From Temnopleurus reevesii (lineage: Eukaryota; Echinodermata; Echinoidea; Temnopleuroida; Temnopleuridae): a stretch of DNA of 53,023 bases. A program made the position numbers and the translations under genes. Below, one piece after another: positions 1 through 11,359 of the stretch; the stretch's first letter is position 1; each line of letters begins with the position of its first letter. The stretch spans positions 162,436-215,458 of the forward strand of contig BQKZ01000158.1 of NCBI GenBank assembly GCA_036244855.1. The letters run 5' to 3'. The notes beneath the pieces are model-generated. The model was not told where the DNA came from. It searched no databases and was given only the letters and a program-made list of their open reading frames with translations.

Positions 1-188
1 GTACTGATCAAAGGAATATGTGATGTTGAGAGAATAATCACATAACATCCACTTTCTTTTGAAAATGAAGCTCTTCCCTTTTTCAAGAGGAAAAATACGA
101 ATTACCTCACAACCGGAAGTGCAACCAGTTTACTGAATTTATTGTCCACATGACTCTCTCTTTGTTACAAGTACAAAACTCATTTATA
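1..188. repeat. 188-bp direct repeat, copy 1
   Basis: Identical to 2300-2487 by eye over its whole length. It may extend left beyond the window. No coding or TIR is seen. Confidence 0.85.
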
Positions 189-384
189 CTCATTTATTTA
201 TACATTTGCACACATGACGGTTATGCTTACAACTTGTTGTGTACCTCAGATATGCCCAAATAATAACCTCTATGACGTATTTTGGTCGAATGTAGTCTAG
301 AATTTTTAATTCAAATAAAAATCTATTCTATCATAATTCATCTTGACACCAACGGTATCGCGATACTCCTAGTGTATTACGGTA

Positions 385-385
<1 letters not shown>

Positions 386-419
<34 letters not shown>
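386..419. repeat. (CA)n microsatellite
   Basis: About 17 CA units. The flanking stretch 420-956 holds no recognisable gene. Part of it (about 660-740) resembles intron 2 of genes B and C. Confidence 0.9.
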
Positions 420-422
<3 letters not shown>

Positions 423-956
423 CATTGTAAGAGCACATACAGTGCGCACTTCGATACATTGCCACACCATGCGGAATACGCATTGAGAGAAACTCTTGTG
501 CTATTGGTCAACGAGGGGTTAGCGGCCGTTTTGAATTTTGAATGCACGGTCCATTAATTCGAGGCCCGAAGAGAAGAATTATTATTGGAATAACTATAAA
601 TGCGGCTATCATGACCAATCTTTGTGCTTAATTGATGGTGATAAGTTCTAACATTTAATACTCTTCAATAAAACACAACAATCTTGGAAAGTAAAATTTT
701 AGGCTGCAAAAAAGTATTCTACCTTTAACACGTCCACACTCATTTTTAAAGTTTTTTCTTTCAGAGGATCAACTTTATTGGTTCAGTTTTGAGCGAAGAG
801 GTACAGTGTACATTAAATTATGTCTATAAACTTATGTCAATAAAGCTGAAAGTAAAGTTCGATACTGGTTTTTCCTGATTCTTGAACTCAGAACGTGTCG
901 AATTGACAACTTATGGGTTACCAATAAGGGTTGAGATTGTAGATTTATAAGTAGTT

Positions 957-1347
957 TGTAAGGGGGTGTTGTTCAAAATCAACTGCACATCAGCTGCAAA
1001 TTTGCAACTTGTAACGCTCATTTTCGCTCGTGCACGTTATGCTTTTGCCATAGCAGCTCCAAAACTTTGGAACAACTTGCCAATCCACATCACAAACTCT
1101 CAGTCCCTTAGTACCTTCAAGTCCAATTTAAAAACATATCTTTTCTCTTAAATAACGTCTTTGTACAATTTGGCATTAAGACATAATTAGCGCAGCTGAA
1201 TATATTTAGTATAGTAATTGCGCTATATAAATCCATGTATATTATATTATATTTATGCGCATTTAACAGGACGCCATTGAAACAACGATATTGGCAACTT
1301 CCAATCAACTGCAACTTGCGATCGAAATTTGAACAACACCCCCTTGT
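957..1347. mobile_element. TIR element enclosing an L2/CR1-type tail
   Basis: Ends are AGGGGGTGTTGTTCAAA and its reverse complement, flanked by TGTA on both sides. A degraded relative of the right half lies at about 43640-43785. The interior carries the retrotransposon tail at about 1020-1250. Confidence 0.6.
1020..1250 (+). mobile_element. 3' end of an L2/CR1-type non-LTR retrotransposon
   Basis: The translation AFAIAAPKLWNNLP...STFKSNLKTYLF is the C-terminal signature found after the reverse transcriptase of L2/CR1-like elements. It is followed by a 3' UTR ending GCGCTATATAAAT and short AT repeats, the tail shared with the SINEs in this window. Only the 3' end is present. Confidence 0.65.
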
Positions 1348-1437
1348 AATTTAATTATGTTGGATGGAAGCTATGTCCGTCTGTCTGTCCGAATGTATAT
1401 TGTGTATGTTTCTGTCTCTGTCATTAACTTAAGTTGA

Positions 1438-1578
1438 TCCTCTGAGGTTGAACTTTTTAAGTGGTACGGGGAGTTTGTTAAATCATGTACTTGCGGTGTA
1501 CAAAAAATGTTCCTTTTCGTACACCGCAAGTAAACTTTTTAACAAACTCACAGTACCGCTTAAAAGTTCCACCTTTTA
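1438..1578. repeat. Hairpin element, arms about 60 bp
   Basis: GTACTTGCGGTGTAC at the centre-left pairs with GTACACCGCAAGTAAAC, and GAACTTTTTAAGTGGTAC pairs with GTACCGCTTAAAAGTTCC. The loop is about 15 bp. A palindromic MITE is the simplest reading. Confidence 0.65.
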
Positions 1579-1799
1579 CTTTTTACTTTTAAACGCAGTT
1601 TATCTCGGCATCTGGTTTCTCTAGTTTAGTATATCTGTGTATTATGTAGTTTTATTTCATCTCCCTTTGCTCCTCTTGTTCTCTTTCTTCTATTGGTATT
1701 TTTGTGTCATCCTATCCGCGTAATCGTGGTTATTGTATTTTAATTTGTTTAGTATATCCGTGTAATATGTACTTTTATTTCATCTTCCCTTGCCCCTCT

Positions 1800-1957
1800 T
1801 GTTATTTATTTGTCTTTGTTATATTCGTTTTGTTATACCAATGATTGTAATGAATATATTGTGCAGCAGAGCTCCCTGGTAGAACAGGCCTTCTCGGCTT
1901 GAATGGGACCCTCCTTAAAAAAAAAACAATGAATAAAATAAATAAAAATAAATAAAT
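1800..1957 (+). mobile_element. Probable non-LTR retrotransposon 3' end
   Basis: A GC-richer block (CAGAGCTCCCTGGTAGAAC, CCTTCTCGGCTTGAATGGG) ends in an A-rich AATAAA/AAATAA tail at 1916-1957, typical of a LINE or SINE 3' end. No coding is seen. Bases 1960-2300 hold only a G run at about 2193-2208. Confidence 0.4.
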
Positions 1958-2299
1958 AACTCTGGTCGGTAACTATATCTCTTTGGTCTAAATCACGTTT
2001 CTCTTATGTAGAAGCGAAATACGAATGTTTTGGTCTCAAAACCTCTGTAGGGTCATCTCAACACTGAGCTGACCATTACACTCTCGACGTCATTAACTTC
2101 CTCTGTAATGAGAATTCGGTCAAGGCTTTATTCTTACTGGTCCTATTATACTCCTTGTTTGGCTCAAGTCAAAGTTGCCATTATTCAGAACTAGGGGGGG
2201 GGGGGGGGTGACAGCATAGACTTGCGGTGGGATTTGTAACTTATAAACATTTCATGAGAAATACGTATGACTTCATCGAATTCTTCTTGTAATTATGAT

Positions 2300-2487
2300 G
2301 TACTGATCAAAGGAATATGTGATGTTGAGAGAATAATCACATAACATCCACTTTCTTTTGAAAATGAAGCTCTTCCCTTTTTCAAGAGGAAAAATACGAA
2401 TTACCTCACAACCGGAAGTGCAACCAGTTTACTGAATTTATTGTCCACATGACTCTCTCTTTGTTACAAGTACAAAACTCATTTATA
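2300..2487. repeat. 188-bp direct repeat, copy 2
   Basis: Second identical copy, 2299 bp downstream of the first. The sequences diverge abruptly at 2488, after CATTTATA. Confidence 0.85.
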
Positions 2488-2517
2488 TAAGTAACATCAT
2501 TTTTTTATTCAAACAAT

Positions 2518-2695
2518 AACATGATATACACTATTTCACTAAAATAAAGTGGGTCACGCATATTTATAGATCCGTACGCCGTGTATTCAAATGTGCGGAC
2601 ACAACAATCACAAACGGTTCTGATCTGAATAGCGTTACAAAGGAGCATTGAATTGGCGTTCGAATTAATTTTACGGAAATCGTTTATATCGTGTT
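2518..2695. mobile_element. MITE family M1, copy 1
   Basis: Ends AACATGATATACACTATTTC and TTTATATCGTGTT are imperfect inverted repeats. The interior (GTGCGGACACAACAATCAC...) matches the copies at 44033-44219 and 45668-45848. No clear target duplication at this copy. Confidence 0.7.
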
Positions 2696-2831
2696 TTATG
2701 TACATCAAGGCAAATAAATTTGGAGAGGGTGATTAGACGAACTTTAATTGGTTTATATTTACATGTCAATCAGAGTTTAACCATGAAGTACTAGTAAATG
2801 AGTGGGCTGGTATAAAGATAGGGGGTGACGT

Positions 2832-3032
2832 ACGAAGGCCCGGGCACACCAAACACGGCACACCACAATGGCATAGTTTTACTAGCTATATCCCCTGTGA
2901 TTGGTCAATTGTTAAACACCATTTGCGCGGAGGAGCGCGTTGACCAATAAAAACCAATATACTGCGTAAATACCGTGACGTGATGCCGTGCCGTGTCTGC
3001 TGTGCCCAACCAAGATGTCCGGGTCTTCAGTA
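2832..3032. repeat. Imperfect inverted repeat
   Basis: GAAGGCCCGGGCACA...ACACGGCACACC at the left pairs imperfectly with GCCGTGCCGTGTC...GTCCGGGTCTTC at the right. This suggests an old TIR element. Nothing coding inside. Confidence 0.35.
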
Positions 3033-3240
3033 ATTGATGGTCAATAGAATAAATATCAACGGTGGTATGATACCCTTGCCTTGGCTGATGATGAGTGGGA
3101 ATCTGGAATCAGTAAAAGCTATAATTATTCTAATAACGAGAACGGGAAGATTTTTAAGTAATTTAGGGTTGGAAAGGTAGAATACCAATACATAACAATA
3201 TCTTGCCCAACAGTAGGTGAAGTTGACAACTGAGTCCTAC

Positions 3241-3570
3241 GTAATAATAATAATAATAATAATAATAGTAATAATAATAGTAATAATAGATGCAATCTAT
3301 ATAGCGCACGTATCCACTCTGCTGAGAGCTCCAGGCGCTTTACATTTTTATTACCCTGGCTTTAGCCCGGCAGCCATCCGCAGCGCACTTCACTTGGCAT
3401 TTCAAGGAATAAATATTGCTGCCAGGTACCCATTCACCTCACCTGGGTTGAGTGCAGCACAATGTGGATGAATTGCTTGCTGAAGGAAATTGACGCCACG
3501 GGTAGGATTCAAACCTACGACCCTCTAGTTGAAAGGCGAGAGTCACAACCACTACACCACGGCACATCCG
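3241..3570 (-). mobile_element. tRNA-derived SINE, copy 1
   Basis: On the minus strand it starts with a tRNA-like head: A box TGGTGTAGTGG and B box GGTTTGAATCC. The body reads GTGCTGCACTCAACC...ATGGGTACC, and it ends GCGCTATATAG with a (TTA)n tail. Inserted in the gene A upstream region. Confidence 0.8.
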
Positions 3571-3667
3571 TAAATAAGGTAAATTTTTATTAAAACGTGA
3601 AAAAAACGAAGAAAATATTATTCTTTTGGGTTGACTTTTTGCCCAACACGTTGTGCAGTGTGATATG

Positions 3668-3953
3668 GAGGCACCGTGTTGTAGTGGCTCTGAGTCTCGC
3701 CTTTCAACCAGGGGGTTCCAGGTTCGAATCACACCCATGGCGTTAATTTCCTTCCGCAAAAAAAAATCGACTTTGTGCTGCACTCAACCAAGGTGAAGTG
3801 AATGGGTACCTGAAAGGAATATTTATTTCTTGAAATGCCAAGTGCGCTTATGTACGCCGGGCTAAAGCCAGGGTAATAATCATGCATTGAGTACTTCGCA
3901 GAGTGGGTAGGTGCGCTATATAAATGGCATCTTTTATTATTATCATTATTATT
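3668..3953 (+). mobile_element. tRNA-derived SINE, copy 2
   Basis: Same family as the preceding SINE, opposite strand: TTGTAGTGG A box, GGTTCGAATC B box, body, GCGCTATATAAATG and a (TTA)n tail. It splits the sequence that in gene B reads GTGATATTTCCTAG. Confidence 0.8.
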
Positions 3954-5188
3954 CACAATATTTCAATTTTCTTCAGAGTAATTTTTTTTTTTATAACCCT
4001 TTGGCATTGTATTTTGGAGAGGGTCATTTTCCTCGTTTTATATTTTCAAGAGTATAAAAGAATACAATGGGATGATAACATATACAATTCAATGTACAAT
4101 GTGAAGGTGAAGCTGACAATAAATTATCTAATTAATGTGGGTGAAGAGCAGAATAAAGGGTTGTTTAAAAGAAGATGCAAATTCATCATGCATACCCCAA
4201 AGTTTGTTTTTGTCTCGATGTCAGTATGTGTAGTGGAGCAAAAAGCATCGTAAAAGCAACTGACATTACTCGTTTGCGAAAGTGATTACAATGTTTTCGA
4301 TAGCAAGTAAGACTTTTGCATTGGGGTAGGAATTTACAGAAATATAATAATCAAATATACCATGCACTGAAAGGTTCTAGTTGAAATTATGGATTGTGAG
4401 GTGACTGGCACAGCAAAATAATCACCATGCCGGTCAACAAAGAATTCATAATTTTATATAGTACTTCGAAAACTGTGCAGGGTATATTTGATTTCTATCC
4501 TACACAAGTAAACCGAAATAGTAGTCAAATTTATATCCTATTTGTAATCTGTCGATGAAATGAATTACTCCAAATCATCATCATCTATGAGATTAAATCT
4601 CGGTCATCGTCGTTGATTTCTCCACTGGGTGCCGCCATTGTTGTTTATGTTTCGACGATATTTGATCTCGATAACGCTGTATCAATAGCTGAATATCGAG
4701 TTATCGTAAAAGATGACGTCAGAATATTGACATATCGAAAACTATTCCGAGGATGACGTCACGCCATATCCAATTTATTTCATGGTGAAAATATCTTTAA
4801 TCACATGACTGCTCCTTGACCAATCACAATGGATAAAATCTTATATAATGCAGATAGAAATTCTTTCAATAGTAATGAATAATTTGATCAATGCCTTATC
4901 ATTATAATGTTCGAACTTATTTACTTTTAGTGAAATAGTGAAATCCTAGCTCGGACATTCCTTTAAACCACTAATCTTTACGATTGATAAGACGACATAA
5001 CCCGAACGAATTACAGGAAAGAGGCCAACATACCACTTCGTTTAGTTTCGAGTCTCTTTATAATATTCCTGGAAATTAGGAAGGCAAAATGCACCTTGTT
5101 CACGATTACTAATCTCTTATCATCCTCACCATGAATTTATGTCCATTTCACCTTCACATGAGAAAAACGTACCTGGTGTATATAAATA

Positions 5189-5656
5189 CGGAGTTTAAGC
5201 AAGTGGACGGCGGGCTGATCAGAACGTTAGCCCCAAGGTCCGTTGCAGAAGTAGCGTTGTGTTGGTAAATACATTAAGCATTACCAACGTTAGAAGAGGA
5301 CAGTATAATAATTCGATTGATTGGGTCTACACAAACTAAAATTAATAGATCGGTATTTATGAAGTAAACAAAGGCATTCCGAGTATATCAACAATCCATG
5401 AATCAAACAATTAGTAATTCAGCAGAAAGTATGTCATGGCAAGAGTATTATGTCATCTTCTTTCCCCAGCATGAAAGGGAGGATGAACAAGGAAAAGGGA
5501 GACCTGTTGTAAGGGTGGGACCTCTTCGACTTGTACTTCTTATTATTGCTACATATAATTCTAATTATACTTTATTCTAACACAACGCCATCTTCTGCAA
5601 CGGACCCGTATGGCTAACGTTCTGATCAGCCCGCCGTCCAGTTGCTTAAACTCCGT
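5189..5656 (+). mobile_element. TIR element between the TATA box and exon 1 of gene A
   Basis: Inverted arms of about 75 bp begin CGGAGTTTAAGCAA and include GACGGCGGGCTGATCAGAACG on both sides. AATA occurs at 5185-5188 and 5657-5660. Removing the element with one AATA restores a sequence that aligns without gaps to the gene C promoter. The interior has no recognisable coding; it is non-autonomous. Confidence 0.75.
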
Positions 5657-5709
5657 AATACCTAAAGAACGGAGACGATGTTAGCATCATAGATCCCTTG
5701 CCAAGAAAG

Positions 5710-5785
5710 ATGCATCAATTTGGACATTTTGCCGTTCTGCTGGTTGGTACTCTAGTTTTCTTGACACACCATGCATCTTCACAGG
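5710..5785 (+). pseudogene. Gene A remnant: orphan signal-peptide exon
   Basis: Encodes MHQFGHFAVLLVG... ending HHASSQ, followed by a good GGTGAGTAA donor, exactly as exon 1 of genes B and C. Similarity to gene B intron 1 fades by about 5825. No VWC, module or membrane exon is found between here and gene B, so the rest was lost or never copied. Splicing to a gene B exon across 8 kb would be in frame (phase 1) but is speculative. Confidence 0.8.
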
Positions 5786-6261
5786 GTGAGTAAAAGATGG
5801 AATTAAAGGCATTATCTAACAATGACAAAGGACACAGGACACAAATAACCTTTGCTTATTCACAAGGAAATTTTTGCAATGGGGTCATTCTCATTCCCTA
5901 TTCTTATTTGGTAGTCTCATGAGTAAGGTTAAAATTTAGCAACGAGGAACAGGTTTACGAAGATCGTTGACAACTCAGGGGTAGATGCAAGCTTTGAACG
6001 CTATCATATCTCTATCTTCTTTCGGCTTCTTGTAATCGGCCCCTGTTTGCATACATTACTTCTTGCCATGTCGGGCAAGCTTTAAGATTGTCAATGGCAG
6101 AAAAAGCCATAATCATTATGTATAAAATAAGCAGCTCATAATATCTACAGGAAAATAAAAACAAAATGTTGTAATATCTCGAGACCAAAACACTGCAAAA
6201 AAATACCGTTTGCATACATAGGAAATTTTGATTTTGTTTTGTTTTTAAGATATTAATACAA

Positions 6262-9200
6262 ATGTAGATACTTTGTGGAAAGCCCTAGCCCATGCCATGT
6301 TTCCCCATAGACTAGTCCCATTTTCAGAAAAGTAGAAAGCAAGAGGCAAATTGTGTTAATGCAGTGTTAAGAACTGTTTTAACCTAATTTGAGGGTGCTG
6401 ATTCCAGTAATGTTGTTTGCCAAAGCTGAATTTGCCGGCAAACCCCTCAAATCGGCAATTCAAAATGGCGCCTGGAAATCGACATATTTGGTCATTCAAT
6501 TACACCAAATTAGCTACTTTCCACTTCATAAACATGTTTTTATTATGAAAGGATAATAATTGACTCATTGGCTAACTACTGTTTTAAAATTGGATAGAAT
6601 TTTAAAGTTACGCATGAGTGAGCACATAATTATTCAAGATATGAGATTTTTCAGTTAAAATTTTGAAGATTTATTTACGTGATTACAAAATCACTGTTCT
6701 TACAAAATCAGATTGTAGACATAATTTGATTAACGTCTATCACGGTACAATTTCACGATTTTACGCGTCAGTAAGCATGAATAGGATTTTTATTATTTGT
6801 CTTGCCTTTTTCCCCTATTTTTGTGTTTTCTTTATTTTTGCCCCTATTATAGCTGCATATAAAGAAAACACAAAATTAGAAATGTACATAGGCCTAATAT
6901 GTCCTAGTTAAGTGACCACACGTTACTGAAGTCACGGATGAGTGAGCACATAAGTATTCAAGATAGAATTTCGATTTTTTAAACAGTATCATTTCTATTA
7001 AGAGTTATTTCCTTGCAAAATAGTTTTCCCACAATATCTGTGTCGATATAAATTTGATGGTCACGTTTTGCTTTGCAATTTCACGATTTTACGCTTCAGT
7101 AATCATACATTTTATTTTTATCACCCTTCTATTTTCTAATTTACCTTTTTTTCTTATTGCTCTTAAAATTCAAATTTGGGAAAATGTGCTAAGAGAAGGT
7201 AGGGGGAGGGTAATTTCTCCACGATATCGTTCATATGTAATAAGGAACCCCTATAGTAGGTGCAAGGTGTGAATAAAGCACCATTACATTGTGATTCGTC
7301 ACCCACATTTGATTTAAAATGGCCGCTATTAGTTCTTACATATGATTCTTGATGCTGCAATATAAATGTGACAATTGCAATGAGATTTCTTGAACTCATC
7401 GCACATTACACCTTTCTGTTGAACCCTAGTTCTACCAGAGTATTTTCAAACTCGACCCCCATCAAGGCCTGGAGGACTAGGTCGACCAATATGCCTCCAC
7501 TCCACCCTCGTCCCGACCACGGGAATGCATATCCGAGACAAAAATTGGTATATGCACCACTGGTAACGTAAACTAAAGGGATGTATAAACACAATTATGC
7601 TAATTTATACAAGCAATCTCAGGGCTCTAAGTCATTAAATAAAGCTCTCAAATTTGTCATTTCTCGTTTGACGAGTCTTTTGAAGATTCTGACCAAATAT
7701 CTGGGTATCAATTAATTTTTTTTTTTCAGTCAGGGGTAAAAATACACACACACATATACATCCTTCACATTGCAAAATAACAAAATTCTTGCTTTTTCAG
7801 ATGTCGTATTCCATTTTCCGAGTGTCGTAATTTCATAAATTGGTGTATGGCATAAAAGTATAAAACATGGGTTAAGGAGATTTATGTCCGAGCATTCCAT
7901 AATCCAGTTGGGCCTCACCAATATGTTGCCAAAGAGTACTGAAGGGACATTTTTTCTAGCAGTACATGTATTTGGTTTGAGAATTTGTTGCCGACCAAAA
8001 CCAATTTTGTTCAACATTTTTTCATCAAAATACTTTGCTATCACTTTCACTACCAGGAAGCTTCGAAGACCCATGGTTTGCTGTTGTACAGAACAATGAT
8101 ATGGCCAATAAAGGAAATATACCTTTTGTGTCGATTTCAGCTCAGTTTTCTCACAACTTTATGACACACGGTGCAGTTTTAATAATGAAATAAAGTTCAC
8201 AAACATAATGAGATGATTTCCTCTTGATAGTGCAATTAAACAATATTGAAACTTTCCGTATGGTTTGAGCAAAACTGGATCAAAGGATCTTCTGGTGCAT
8301 AAAACTTTGCAATTTATTTATCATATTTCCGTTTCATGAAATAACTTAAGCAATTATGATATTCTTTAAAAAAAAAAACTAAGCCACTTGAAGCAATATC
8401 CATTTCGCAATGTTTCCATTCAGCATGTAGGTATATTTTCACCCACTGTGATATGTCTTTTTTTATTGTTTGAATAAATTGTTATGTGTGTTTTAATTTA
8501 TCGACATTTCATTTTTTTTCAGTTCATTTATATAAACCATTCCGGTATTAAAATATGAAAATATAAAGATGTGAAATTCATGCGCTGTATAAATAAAACA
8601 GAACAAAAATGATAACCTGACCAACAGTAGCAATCACTTTTAATGAATAATGATAAAAGTGTTTAAAGATGAGTCTACAACAAAATAACATTATTTTGTT
8701 TAACACGGCAAAAGAATCAGATGAACAGAACAGAAAAATAGTAAGAAAATAGGACAACCAACAGGAAAGTAATGAATGTTTTAATATTTCGACAATTTGG
8801 CTACTAATGACATCATTATTAGGTTCATTTTAAAAATTTTCAAATATAGCGTTTTCCCAAAAGTATGATTTACTCAATACTATACTGACTAGCATGTAGA
8901 TATGTCAATATAGGCCCACTTATAATTTACTTAAGTACAAACTAAGAATCTTTCTGTAGAGATGATGAATTTTGCATAATAACATTATACAAACATAAAT
9001 GATGATGAGTAGTGCATCAATAGCATCATCAAGTTGGCAATATGTATGAAAACTTTTAATGATTTGCCAAACTTTTATTTTCTGCATGCTCATCAAATTT
9101 TTTGCTCCTATTATTTTTTTACTTTGTGGTACTCTTCTTTTAAGTGAATTTTGTTCACACCCCTTTTGCTCTGAATAATTTTACGTGAGCCTTTTTTCTC

Positions 9201-10205
9201 GCAATTTTGCTATTACCTACTTTTGCATAATATAAAAATTTAATCTCAGAACTGCAAAATCGGAGAGGGAGTTTCATGACGTTTTGTGGCAGCAATAAGC
9301 AGTCATTCTCAAACAGTTACCATGGCAACAACCAGAGATTTAATTAGCTCTGACTACTATCTGCTGCGACTAATTTCATGAAACACCCTCCAGGAGTCAA
9401 GGATTTGGTCCTAAACTTTCTGCAAGACTCGAACAATAATGTCATGTATCGCAGCAGCGTCAGTGATATTCTTGTTGCGAAGATATCATATGAAACGTCG
9501 AAGGGTACACCCCTGGCCTGGGAAAAGTATCACATTTTGTTCAATATCAAAGAAGCGTTCATATACCGCAATAATTCATCATTCCATCATCAATTCCATC
9601 ATCAACGTAAGATTGAGATGCACGTAATTAGCTACCTCTACTTAAATAACCAGGTATGTGATACACCACTGCGATTTCTTGTCTTTATTGCTTTCAGTAT
9701 CGAGTGTGCTCATTCAACCATGACAGAATATCTGAATGTTATTTCATTTTATAGACGAATCCCATAACCACATTTTAAGAGCAAAAAGCAAAATAACCCC
9801 AAAAAACAGAAAAAGAGAATGAAAAACTTTATTATTCAATGATTTTGTGCTTACTCAAGCGTGACTTTAGGCATCTGTCTAATTTTGACACATGAGTTAG
9901 TCAACGAGCCAATACATACTCTTTTAAAATAAAAAAAACATTTTTATCGAGTAGAAAATAGCTCATTTGATGTTATGGAATGACAGAAGACGTTGATGTA
10001 TACACGCCATTTTGAATTGCCAATTTGAGGAGTTTGCCGGCAAATTAAGCCTTGGCAAACAACATTTGTGGATTCAGCACCCTCGAATTAGGTTAAAACA
10101 GTTCTTAACTCTGCATTAACACAATTTGCCTCTTACACTTTTTCTAGGCACATTTTCCTAAATCTGGACCTGTCTACCATGGAAAAATGCAGTATCTACA
10201 AGGTG
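6262..10205. mobile_element. Foldback-like element with long terminal inverted repeats
   Basis: About 400 bp at 6262-6680 is the inverted copy of about 9830-10205. Shared blocks include GAGGCAAATTGTGTTAATGC, AGAACTGTTTTAACCTAATT and TTTGCCGGCAAA, at roughly 75-80 percent identity. Parts of the left arm recur at 6930-7100. The 2.7 kb interior has only short ORFs and no transposase that I recognise, so it is probably a decayed non-autonomous element. It lies just beyond the gene A remnant. Confidence 0.65.
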
Positions 10206-10780
10206 ATAAGAAGTGTCGATTTGATTCCTTTTAATTACTGATTAACCAAATAAGAATAGATTGTTACCTATTTATTATGTATGTGTATGTATTTCAAAAG
10301 AAAAAGAAGACTGTAAAATAATAGAAAGCGCCCTCTTTGAGCAAGGGCGCCCTCTTTGTTCAATTAACAAATTACCTGAAAATTGACTTATTTTTTTTGT
10401 TTTTTAATACATGAAAGACATTTTGTGCCTTGTTTTGGCTGAATAAAAATGTATTGTGCATTGTTTTGTGTGCTCATGTGTTCTATTGTTTTTGTTTTGG
10501 TCTTTTTGTGTGTTTGTGGTAAATAAATTCGATTAAATAATTTAATTCTGAAAATTTGAAATAGTTATTAGCCTTGCAAGTAGATGTTGGTTGAATATTC
10601 TTGCGTTTTAAATTTCATTTCTTTAGTTTTCCCCTTGGAGAAAGTTTGAGACAGTGTATATGCAGATGAAAGTTGATCAGAAAAAATACCAGCATTCTCA
10701 TATTTACAAAACTGGCAGTAATGGAGAGCTGTAGAGTAAAATGAGGTCAGAAAAGAGCTTGAGCTTTCGATCCTAGCAGA
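10206..10780. other. Gene-free stretch
   Basis: AT-rich sequence. A direct repeat of GCGCCCTCTTTG lies at about 10330-10360. No gene or element ends recognised. Confidence 0.5.
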
Positions 10781-10789
10781 ATCTTAATC

Positions 10790-11350
10790 ATAAGCAAAAT
10801 GACAGAGAAATGAAAACAACACACTATTATATAGAAAAAGCGAAACAGGGAGGTGGAGAGAAACAAAAAAAAAAAAAACAGGATGTGAGGGGCAGCCAAT
10901 CACAGAGCGAAGAGGGAAGAATAAAGGAACTGCAATGTTAGAACAAAAGAAAGATGACCAGCTGGGGGAGAGCGCGGGACAAAACAAAGAAGGGATTAGA
11001 GAAGGGTGAAAGTTGAGTGGGGTGAGAAAGCCAAGTCGAAAACTAAAGGTAAACATAGGTGACACATGCAAGAAAAGAGATGAACAAAAATAGAAAGAAA
11101 ACAAAAGTAGAATTAGATAAATAGGTAAGGACAAGGAGGTTTAGAAAACCAACAGAGAAAACTGGGGAGGGGGGGGGGNNNNNNNNNNNNNNNNNNNNNN
11201 NNNNNNNNNNNNNNNNNNNNNNNNNNGGGGGAGAAGAAAAAGGAAGAATGTAGGGAAGAGAAATGTGAACAAAGTAGGGGTGACAAAAATAACCAAACAA
11301 AATATAGAATACAGGGAGGGAAGTAGGCAGATAAGAGAGGAAGGAAGCAG
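10790..11350. repeat. Polypurine-rich tract with assembly gap
   Basis: The + strand is strongly A/G-rich, with long runs of A and G. Ns fill 11179-11226 inside a G run. The long minus-strand reading frames here are just polypyrimidine and not convincing proteins. It may include the 3' UTR of the adjacent Penelope-like element. Confidence 0.6.
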
Positions 11351-11359
11351 TAGGCAAAA

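Larger units (their letters stand above)
3190..5186 (+). promoter_or_regulatory. Upstream region of gene A, broken by insertions
   Basis: Blocks at about 3190-3240, 3580-3660, 3958-4345 and 5020-5186 match the upstream regions of genes B and C in order, ending at TATATAAA (5179-5186). The gaps are two SINEs and a block of about 670 bp (4345-5020) with no clear origin. That block contains repeated ATATCGA-type and TGACGTCA-like motifs. Confidence 0.6.

Noticed and set aside
282..557. 91-residue ORF
   Set aside because: Driven by the CA microsatellite (His-Thr repeats).
1..2487. LTR retrotransposon from the 188-bp direct repeats
   Set aside because: No primer-binding site, polypurine tract, gag/pol coding or TG...CA ends between the repeats.
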